A stretch of 45,303 nt of DNA, taken from positions 1 to 45,303 of the forward strand of contig CAVURO010000013.1 in assembly GCA_963743945.1 (NCBI GenBank). Direction: 5' to 3'. This document shows positions 39,467 to 45,303 of this stretch, in pieces. This DNA is from JACOTK01 sp963743945. GTDB lineage: Bacteria; Actinomycetota; Acidimicrobiia; Acidimicrobiales; CADCSY01. A program made the translations under genes and the position numbers. The notes beneath the pieces are model-generated. The model was not told the DNA's origin. It did not search any database and saw nothing but the letters and a program-made list of their open reading frames with translations. Each line of letters begins with the position of its first letter. Position 1 is the stretch's first letter.

Positions 39467-40086
39467 TGCCGGTCGAGGGCCCGCAGTATCCGGTCAATCT
39501 GATCCTCCGGGACCGGCCCTGTCTGGTGGTGGGTGGCGGTCGTGTTGCGTTGGGGAAGATCGAGGGGCTGCTGGCTGCGGGGGCAGTCGTCGACGTGGTT
39601 GCCGTGCAGGCGACACCGGAGGTCCGAAGCCTGGAGGCCATCACCCTCAAGGAGCGGCCCTATCGATCCGGTGAAGTGGCGGGCTACCGCCTGGTGGTTG
39701 CCGCCACGGATGATCGCGCGGTCAACCGGCAGGTCTATCTGGACGGTGAGGCGGCGGGCGTGTGGGTCAACAGCGCCGACAATCCGGAGAACTGCGCCTT
39801 CACCCTGCCGGCCGTCGTGCGCCGTGGCCCGATCATGTTGACCGTCTCAACCGGCGGGCACAGTCCGGCCTTGTCGTCGTGGTTGCGTGGTCGACTCAGC
39901 GACGAGCTCGGTCCCGAGTACCTGACCTTGCTCGACCTCCTTGCCGAGCGGCGGGCGGAACTGCTCGCGCAGGGTTTGGCCACCGAAGGCTTGAGTTGGC
40001 AGGAGGCCCTCGATTCAGGGATGCTTGAGTTGGTCCGAACCGGTCGGTTCGCCGAGGCAAGGGAGCGTTTGCAGGCGTGTCTGTGA
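39466..40086 (+). CDS. Precorrin-2 dehydrogenase / sirohydrochlorin ferrochelatase-type (CysG N-domain)
   Basis: The protein of 206 residues corresponds to the N-terminal part of CysG or to Met8/SirC: it should oxidise precorrin-2 to sirohydrochlorin with NAD+, a step toward siroheme. The Rossmann motif CLVVGGGRVALGKIEGLL is near residue 18; VVAATDDRAVNRQVYLDGEAAGVWVNSADNPENCAFTLPAVVRRGPIMLTVSTGGHSPALSSWLR is a clear family match. Whether it also chelates iron cannot be seen. The gene is between rex and hemA, and its methyltransferase partner is the CobA domain fused to HemD downstream. Confidence 0.92.
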   Translation: MPVEGPQYPVNLILRDRPCLVVGGGRVALGKIEGLLAAGAVVDVVAVQATPEVRSLEAITLKERPYRSGEVAGYRLVVAATDDRAVNRQVYLDGEAAGVWVNSADNPENCAFTLPAVVRRGPIMLTVSTGGHSPALSSWLRGRLSDELGPEYLTLLDLLAERRAELLAQGLATEGLSWQEALDSGMLELVRTGRFAEARERLQACL

Positions 40087-41327
40087 TCGTCGTGGGACTC
40101 AATCACCGCAGTGTCGCTCTCGAGCTCCTCGAGCGCATGACGGTGTCGCCCATGCGCCTGCCCAAGGCGCTTCACGATCTGGCGAGTCGCGACAACATCA
40201 GCGAGGTCGTCGTGCTCTCCACGTGCAACCGCACCGAGATCTATGCCCATGCCGAGCGGTTCCACGGGGCCGTGCAGGACGTGCGTGACTTCCTCGGCGA
40301 GTTGGCCCTGCTGGCTCCGGAGGATTTCGCCGATCATCTCTACACGTTCCACGATGCCGCGGCCGTAGCTCACCTCTTCACCGTGACGGCGGGGCTCGAT
40401 TCGGCGGTCCTGGGCGAGGGGGAGATCCTGGGTCAGGTCAGGACGGCATGGGAGGCATCCGCTGCCGAGGGCGCCACCGGTCCGGTGCTCAACATGTTGT
40501 TCCGCCATGCCGTCGAGGCCGGAAAGCGCGCTCGCACCGAGACCGACATCGGCAGGCACGCCGCGTCGGTGTCGCATGCGGCGGTGGCGCTGGCCACCGA
40601 ACGCCTCGGCACCCTCGAGGGGCGCAAGGTCCTGGTGGTGGGCGCCGGCGAGATGGGTGAGGGCATGGTCATGTCATTGTCCCGGGCCGGGGTCACCGAG
40701 GTCCTCGTCGCCAATCGAACAGGTGAGCGGGCCGACGCCTTGGCAGAGCGAGTCGGGGGCCGTGCGATCAGGCTGTCCGAGTTGCCCGAAGTCCTGTCCG
40801 AGATCGACGTGTTGTTGACCTCCACCGGGGCGACCTCGGTGATGGTCGAGCACGCGGACATCGAACCCGTCATGGCTGCCCGAGGAGGACGGGAGCTCCT
40901 GATCGTCGACGTCGCCGTCCCCCGGGACGTCGACCCCCATGTTGCGGAGTTGCCGGGGGTCACCCTGCTCGACATGGACGATCTCCGGGCGTTTGCGCAG
41001 ATCGGTCTCGACGAGCGCCGTCGTGAGGTGTCGATCGTCCGTGATCTCATCGACGACGAGGTGGCCCGCTACCGGGAGGTGGCCACGGCGCGCCAGGTTG
41101 CGCCGCTGGTGACCGAGGTCCGGGACCACGTCGAGGCCATCCGCGTCGCCGAGGTCGAGCGTGTTGGTCGCCGGCTGGCGCCGGGCGAGCGTGACGCGCT
41201 GGACGCGATGAGTCGTTCGCTGGTGGCCAAGTTGTTGCACGAGCCCACGGTGCGTCTCAAGGATGCGGCAGGGACGCCTCGTGGTGAACGTCTCGCCGAG
41301 GCGCTTCGCGAGCTGTTCGGCCTCTAG
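40077..41327 (+). CDS. hemA: Glutamyl-tRNA reductase
   Basis: HemA reduces glutamyl-tRNA to glutamate-1-semialdehyde, the first committed step of the C5 route to heme. The nucleophilic Cys is in LSTCNRTEIYAHAERFHG (near residue 44). GLDSAVLGEGEILGQVRTAWEAS is the family signature, and VLVVGAGEMGEGM the NADPH site. The C-terminal dimerisation helices follow. At 416 residues it is normal. GTG 40077 overlaps the previous gene by ten bases. It lies in the order rex-(SirC-like)-hemA-hemC-cobA/hemD-hemB. Confidence 0.96.
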   Translation: MSVIVVGLNHRSVALELLERMTVSPMRLPKALHDLASRDNISEVVVLSTCNRTEIYAHAERFHGAVQDVRDFLGELALLAPEDFADHLYTFHDAAAVAHLFTVTAGLDSAVLGEGEILGQVRTAWEASAAEGATGPVLNMLFRHAVEAGKRARTETDIGRHAASVSHAAVALATERLGTLEGRKVLVVGAGEMGEGMVMSLSRAGVTEVLVANRTGERADALAERVGGRAIRLSELPEVLSEIDVLLTSTGATSVMVEHADIEPVMAARGGRELLIVDVAVPRDVDPHVAELPGVTLLDMDDLRAFAQIGLDERRREVSIVRDLIDDEVARYREVATARQVAPLVTEVRDHVEAIRVAEVERVGRRLAPGERDALDAMSRSLVAKLLHEPTVRLKDAAGTPRGERLAEALRELFGL

Positions 41328-41341
41328 GCCCGGCTCGCCCG

Positions 41342-42286
41342 ATGCGCGTCGGCGTCGCGACCCGCGGCAGCGCTCTCGCGCTGTGGCAGGCCAACCATGT
41401 CGCCGGGCTCCTGCGGGGGCTTCACGAGCACCTCGAGGTCGAGCTCGTGGTCATCGAGACCGTGGGCGACCGTGTGGTGGACCGGCCGATCTCGTCGATG
41501 GGCGGTCAGGGCATCTTCGTCAAGGAGGTCCAGGCGGCGGTGATCGACGGTCGGGCCGACGTGGCGGTTCACTCGGCGAAGGACCTTCCGTCCGATCCCG
41601 CCCTGAGCCCGCCCGAGCTCCTGATCGCGGCCGTGCCCGAGCGCGCCGACCCACGAGACGTGCTGGTCGGCCGGACGCTGGATGCATTGCCCACCGGAGC
41701 CACGATCGCCACGGGGTCTGCCCGCCGGCGGGTGCAGCTCGCCGATCTGCGCAACGACCTCTCGTTCGCCGAGCTGCGCGGCAACATCGACACCCGTCTG
41801 GCCAAGGCGTCGCAGTTCGGGGCGGTGGTCATGGCCAAGGCGGCGCTCGATCGCCTGGGGCACGAGGACCTGGTGGCCCAGGTGCTGACGCCGAGCGAGA
41901 TGCTGCCCCAGGTCGGTCAGGGGGCGTTGGCGCTCGAATGTCGGGACGGCGACGAAGGCGACGATGTGGTCATCCGCTCGTTGCTCACCCAACTCGAGCA
42001 CGGACCCTCCCGGGAGGCCGTCGACGCGGAGCGGGCGTTCCTGGGAACGTTGGGCGGTGGCTGCGATCTGCCCGTCGGGGCCTACGCGGTGACGAGGGAC
42101 GACGGAGCGCTGTGGCTGCGCGCGATGTTGGCCTCGAGCGACGGGCGCATGGTCCTGCGTGACGAGGCCGTCGCCCGTGGCGACCAGAGCCCGACCGATC
42201 TGGGACGCGCCCTTGCCCGGCACCTTCTCGACGCCGGGGGAGGCAGGCTCCTGCTCGAGGATCTGGGCCTGGGGGACCGCTCGTGA
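41342..42286 (+). CDS. hemC: Porphobilinogen deaminase (hydroxymethylbilane synthase)
   Basis: HemC links four porphobilinogen units into hydroxymethylbilane. VGVATRGSALALWQANHV begins the protein; VHSAKDLPSD and GSARRRVQLADLRNDLSFAELRGNIDTRL hold the substrate arginines. Cys241 in GGGCDLPVGAYA carries the dipyrromethane cofactor. The protein has 314 residues. ATG 41342 lies 14 bases after the hemA stop with weak Shine-Dalgarno. Its stop overlaps the next GTG. Confidence 0.96.
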   Translation: MRVGVATRGSALALWQANHVAGLLRGLHEHLEVELVVIETVGDRVVDRPISSMGGQGIFVKEVQAAVIDGRADVAVHSAKDLPSDPALSPPELLIAAVPERADPRDVLVGRTLDALPTGATIATGSARRRVQLADLRNDLSFAELRGNIDTRLAKASQFGAVVMAKAALDRLGHEDLVAQVLTPSEMLPQVGQGALALECRDGDEGDDVVIRSLLTQLEHGPSREAVDAERAFLGTLGGGCDLPVGAYAVTRDDGALWLRAMLASSDGRMVLRDEAVARGDQSPTDLGRALARHLLDAGGGRLLLEDLGLGDRS

Positions 42287-43764
42287 CGGTGTATCTGGTA
42301 GGTGCGGGACCCGGCGACCCGGGGCTCCTGACCGTGCGGGGCGCCGAACTGTTGGCGGTGGCGGACGTGATCGTGCACGACCGTCTGGCCGAGGCCTCAC
42401 TGCTCGACCGGGCCCGAACGGGAGCGGAGATCATCGACGTCGGCAAGACGCCCGGGGGTCCGGTCCAACAGGACGCGATCAACGAGTTGTTGGTCGAGCG
42501 AGGCCAACGGGGGCTGGAGGTGGTTCGCCTCAAGGGCGGTGACCCCTTCGTGTTCGGACGTGGCGGCGAGGAGGCCGAGGCCCTGCTCGGCGCGGGCGTC
42601 GCGTTCGAGGTCGTGCCGGGGGTGACCTCCGCGATCGCCGCAGCCGCCTATGCGGGTGTTCCCGTCACCCACCGGGGCCTGTCGACCTCGTTCACCGTGG
42701 TGACCGGGCACAGCCGCCATGGCGTCGATCCCGGTGTCGATTGGGATGCGCTGGCCCGCGCAGGCGACACCATCGTCCTGATGATGGCGGTGGCCCATCG
42801 CCGGGAGATCGCCGAGCGACTGATCGCAGGTGGGCGTCCGGCGGACACGCCGGTGGCGGCGGTCCGTTGGGGAACACGGTCCTCCCAGCGAACGATTCGC
42901 ACGACGCTGGGCGAGTTGGGCGCGGTCGACCTCGAACCCCCCGTTGCGATCATCGTCGGCGAGGTCGCGGGTTTGAACCTGGCCTGGTTCGAGTCACGGC
43001 CGCTGTTCGGCCGGCGCATCGTGATCACCAGGGCTCGTGAGCAGAGCTCGACCATGGCGGGGCGACTCAGTCGTTTGGGGGCCGAGGTTGTCGAGATGCC
43101 GACCATTGCGATCACCGACCCCGCCGATGGCGGCGCTGCCCTTGCCGCCGCCGCAGCATCAGTGGCGTCCCATGACTGGGTCGTGCTCACCTCGGTGAAC
43201 GCGGTCGACCGGTTCTGGTTGCATCTGCGTGACGCCCGCGATCTGGGCCCTGCCCGTGTCGCGGCCATCGGCCCCGGCACCGCCGCCGCCCTGGCCCGTC
43301 ACCACGTGGTGGCCGATCTGCTGCCGGAACGAGCCGTGGCCGAGTCGTTGCTCGACGCCTTTCCCGCCCCGCCTGTTGGGGGAGGCAGGGTCCTGTTACC
43401 GCAGGCCGCGGCGGCGCGACCGGTCCTGGCCGAAGGGCTTCGCTCAGCCGGTTGGCAGGTCGAGGTGGTGGAGGCCTACCGAACCGAACCGGTGGTCCCC
43501 TCACCGGAGGCACTTCGTGCGATCCCCGACGCCGACGCCATCGCCTTCACCTCGGCGTCCACCGTCACGAACTTCCTGAGCGCAGCGGAGAGGGACAGCC
43601 TGCCTCGCTGCATCGCGAGCATCGGCCCCGTCACCAGCGCAGCGGCCCGCGAGCACGGTCTGCACGTCGACGTCGAGGCCGACGAGCACACCATCGACGG
43701 ACTCCTTGCCGCACTGGTCGCCCACTTCCCGCCCACGGGCCTTGGAGCCCCTACGCTGGGGTGA
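42283..43764 (+). CDS. Fused uroporphyrinogen-III C-methyltransferase / uroporphyrinogen-III synthase
   Basis: This two-domain protein of 493 residues combines CobA and HemD. The N-terminal domain (residues 1-240) starts VYLVGAGPGDPGLLTVRGAELL and contains RLKGGDPFVFGRGGEEAE and VVPGVTSAIAAAAYAGVPVTHRG, the SAM-dependent methyltransferase signature that makes precorrin-2. From about residue 245 (RRIVITRAREQSSTMAGRLSRLGAEV) the HemD domain follows with WVVLTSVNAV, AAIGPGTAAAL and FTSASTVTNFL. One protein thus makes uroporphyrinogen III and diverts part of it to siroheme, using the SirC-like partner upstream. Such fusions are known in actinobacteria. GTG 42283 overlaps hemC. Confidence 0.95.
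   Translation: MTVYLVGAGPGDPGLLTVRGAELLAVADVIVHDRLAEASLLDRARTGAEIIDVGKTPGGPVQQDAINELLVERGQRGLEVVRLKGGDPFVFGRGGEEAEALLGAGVAFEVVPGVTSAIAAAAYAGVPVTHRGLSTSFTVVTGHSRHGVDPGVDWDALARAGDTIVLMMAVAHRREIAERLIAGGRPADTPVAAVRWGTRSSQRTIRTTLGELGAVDLEPPVAIIVGEVAGLNLAWFESRPLFGRRIVITRAREQSSTMAGRLSRLGAEVVEMPTIAITDPADGGAALAAAAASVASHDWVVLTSVNAVDRFWLHLRDARDLGPARVAAIGPGTAAALARHHVVADLLPERAVAESLLDAFPAPPVGGGRVLLPQAAAARPVLAEGLRSAGWQVEVVEAYRTEPVVPSPEALRAIPDADAIAFTSASTVTNFLSAAERDSLPRCIASIGPVTSAAAREHGLHVDVEADEHTIDGLLAALVAHFPPTGLGAPTLG
43752..43764 (+). promoter_or_regulatory. -10 box TACGCT inside the cobA-hemD end
   Basis: TACGCT (43752-43757) lies six bases before the hemB ATG (43764), a possible internal leaderless promoter. 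There is no good Shine-Dalgarno, so hemB translation otherwise depends on the TGATG overlap with the previous stop. Confidence 0.4.
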
Positions 43765-44741
43765 TGAGCTATCCCGCACGTCGCATGCGACGGCTGCGTC
43801 GTACTCCGGCACTGCGTCGTCTGGTGGCCGAGAGCAGACTTGGGATCGATGATCTGGTGGCCCCGCTGTTCGTCCGCGAGGACATCACCGAGCCACAACC
43901 GATCGCCACGCTTCCGGGCGTCGTGCAGCACACTCGGGAGTCCTTGCGCAAGGAGGTCGCCGAGCTCGTCGCCCTCGGCATCCCCGGCGTGATCCTCTTC
44001 GGCGTTCCCGGCCACAAGGACGCACTGGGCAGCGGGGCGTGGGCCGATGACGGCATCATGCAGATGGCCCTGCGCGATGTGCGCGACGAGGTCGGCGACG
44101 ACGTGGTGCTCATGGCCGACCTCTGTCTCGACGAGTACACCGATCACGGCCATTGCGGCGTCCTGCGCAGCGACGGCAGCGTCGACAACGACGCGACCGT
44201 CGCCCGCTACGCCCAGGTGGCGGTCGCACAGGCCCGAGCGGGAGCGGCGGTGGTCGCCCCCAGTGGGATGATGGATGGTCAGGTGTCCGCCATCCGAGCG
44301 GCCCTCGACGATGCCGGCCACCAGGAGGTCGCCATCCTGGCCTACGCCGCCAAGTACGCCTCTGCGCTCTACGGACCGTTCCGTGACGCGGTGGGCGTGA
44401 CCATCGGGGACGGGGGTGACCGAAAGGGCTACCAGCAGGACCCGCGCAACATCCGCGAGTCGCTCGCCGAGGTGGCGCTCGACATTGCCGAGGGCGCGGA
44501 CATGGTGATGGTCAAGCCGGCGCTCGCCTACCTCGACGTCATCGCCGAGGTGCGGGCTTCCTTCGATGTCCCGGTGGCGGCCTATCAGGTGTCGGGCGAG
44601 TACGCGATGGTCAAGGCGGCCGGTGCCCGGGGCATGATCGACGCCGAGGCCGTCGCCATCGAGCACCTCGGCGCGATCAAACGGGCCGGCGCCGACATGA
44701 TCCTCAGCTACTTCGCCCGTGAGGTCGCCGAGACGCTCTGA
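43764..44741 (+). CDS. hemB: Delta-aminolevulinic acid dehydratase (porphobilinogen synthase)
   Basis: HemB joins two aminolevulinate molecules to porphobilinogen. The metal-site region reads DLCLDEYTDHGHCGVL; the second Cys of the zinc type is Asp here, marking the non-zinc (Mg-activated) class. Schiff-base lysines are in LAYAAKYASALYGPFRDAV and MVMVKPALAYLD. At 325 residues it is complete. ATG 43764 overlaps the upstream stop by one base (TGATG); an in-frame GTG is at 43761. Confidence 0.95.
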   Translation: MSYPARRMRRLRRTPALRRLVAESRLGIDDLVAPLFVREDITEPQPIATLPGVVQHTRESLRKEVAELVALGIPGVILFGVPGHKDALGSGAWADDGIMQMALRDVRDEVGDDVVLMADLCLDEYTDHGHCGVLRSDGSVDNDATVARYAQVAVAQARAGAAVVAPSGMMDGQVSAIRAALDDAGHQEVAILAYAAKYASALYGPFRDAVGVTIGDGGDRKGYQQDPRNIRESLAEVALDIAEGADMVMVKPALAYLDVIAEVRASFDVPVAAYQVSGEYAMVKAAGARGMIDAEAVAIEHLGAIKRAGADMILSYFAREVAETL

Positions 44742-44768
44742 GGATGATCCATCGGCCATGATCAACGG

Positions 44769-45303
44769 ATGAACACCAACCAGTCCCTCTTCGACCGGGC
44801 ATGTCGGGTGATCCCCGGTGGCGTGAACTCGCCGGTGCGGGCATTTCGCTCGGTCGGCGGGGTCCCCTACTTCGTGGCTCGTGGCGAGGGTGCGCACGTG
44901 TGGGACGTGGAGGGACGCAGGTACCTGGACTACGTGCAGAGCTACGGGGCCTCCATCCTCGGCCACGCGCACCCGAAGGTGATCGAGGCGATCCGAGCGG
45001 CCGCCTTGGATGGCACGACCTTTGGTGCGCCGACGCTGGGCGAGGTGCTCCTGGCCGAGACGATCACCGCGGCGGTGCCCGGGCTCGACATGGTGCGTCT
45101 CACCTCCAGCGGCACCGAGGCCGGCATGTCGACGATCCGCCTCGCTCGCGGAGCGACGGGACGATCGAGGATCGTCAAGTTCGCGGGGTGCTATCACGGC
45201 CATTCCGACTCCCTCCTCGCCGCGGCCGGCAGCAGCGTGGCCGACCGCGCAAAGGCCGATTCAGCGGGCGTCACCCCGGGGGCGGTGGGCGACACGACCG
45301 TGG
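44769..45303 (+). CDS. hemL: Glutamate-1-semialdehyde 2,1-aminomutase, 5' part only
   Basis: The reading frame from ATG 44769 stays open to the window end, giving the first 178 residues of a PLP aminomutase that turns glutamate-1-semialdehyde into aminolevulinate. FDRACRVIPGGVNSPVRAFRSVGG, YLDYVQSYGASILGHAHPKV, LTSSGTEAGMSTIRLARG and KFAGCYHGHSDSLL are characteristic. The SGTEA stretch usually reads NSGTEATMSA; here the asparagine and Thr differ. The PLP lysine lies beyond the window. It completes the C5 pathway started by hemA. Confidence 0.95.
   Translation, partial: MNTNQSLFDRACRVIPGGVNSPVRAFRSVGGVPYFVARGEGAHVWDVEGRRYLDYVQSYGASILGHAHPKVIEAIRAAALDGTTFGAPTLGEVLLAETITAAVPGLDMVRLTSSGTEAGMSTIRLARGATGRSRIVKFAGCYHGHSDSLLAAAGSSVADRAKADSAGVTPGAVGDTTV

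Noticed and set aside
43476..45203. 575-residue open frame on the - strand over hemB and hemL
   Set aside because: It is antisense to hemB and hemL, with Arg/His/Asp-rich sequence typical of a shadow frame.

Overview
The window is high-GC, tightly packed bacterial DNA from an actinobacterium. The signs are mshA (mycothiol synthesis), a SigR/RsrA-type sigma/anti-sigma pair, an RsiG-like c-di-GMP-binding anti-sigma factor, and two gene orders known from Mycobacterium and Streptomyces: metalloprotease-tilS-hpt-ftsH-fol-pan-lysS and rex-hemACDB. The short-boundary gene style and divergent proteins would fit a deep lineage such as Acidimicrobiia, but that placement is inference. Most genes are on the + strand, and many join by 1-10 bp start/stop overlaps. 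No gene-free stretch exceeds 300 bases; the longest is about 210 bases before the M23 peptidase and holds a large hairpin.

Layout. 1-6.0 kb: acyl-CoA ligase, nhaA antiporter, topA. 6.0-9.3 kb: MFS transporter, tmk and holB, overlapping. 9.2-10.2 kb: a TauE/SafE permease on the - strand. 10.26 kb: tRNA-Thr(CGT). 10.4-11.25 kb: SigR-like sigma factor and zinc anti-sigma factor. 11.4-25.8 kb: a 46-residue membrane microprotein, zinc metalloprotease, tilS, hpt, ftsH, folate genes folE-folP-(phosphatase-like protein)-folB-folK, a DUF2520 protein, panC, a terminator, panD, nadB, nadC, coaX and lysS. 25.8-28.3 kb: a 5'-3' exonuclease, then two - strand hydrolases. 28.3-31.4 kb: MoaD-like protein, membrane protein, membrane-anchored sulfite-oxidase-type molybdoenzyme. 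31.4-35.7 kb: RsiG-like protein, XRE regulator, mshA, YbjN protein, M23 peptidase. 35.8-38.7 kb: proC, excisionase-type HTH protein, SAM hydroxide adenosyltransferase, a 28-residue microprotein candidate and a convergent membrane protein. 38.7-45.3 kb: rex, precorrin-2 dehydrogenase, hemA, hemC, cobA-hemD fusion, hemB and a truncated hemL.

The content is mainly cofactor and redox housekeeping: folate, pantothenate/CoA, NAD, tetrapyrrole, molybdopterin and mycothiol, with a thiol-redox sigma switch (SigR/RsrA) and an NADH/NAD+ sensor (Rex). The points most worth a second look are the two-motif RsiG homologue next to mshA; a phosphatase-like protein with its catalytic Cys and Arg replaced, translationally coupled inside the folate operon; an ftsH/folE junction whose start codon, stop overlap and Shine-Dalgarno are triplicated; a perfect 15+15 bp palindrome ending on the rex start codon beside a Rex half-site; a 68-nt hairpin; about ten short tandem arrays, several at gene ends; and repeated TAnnnT boxes 5-9 bases before start codons, suggesting leaderless transcripts.
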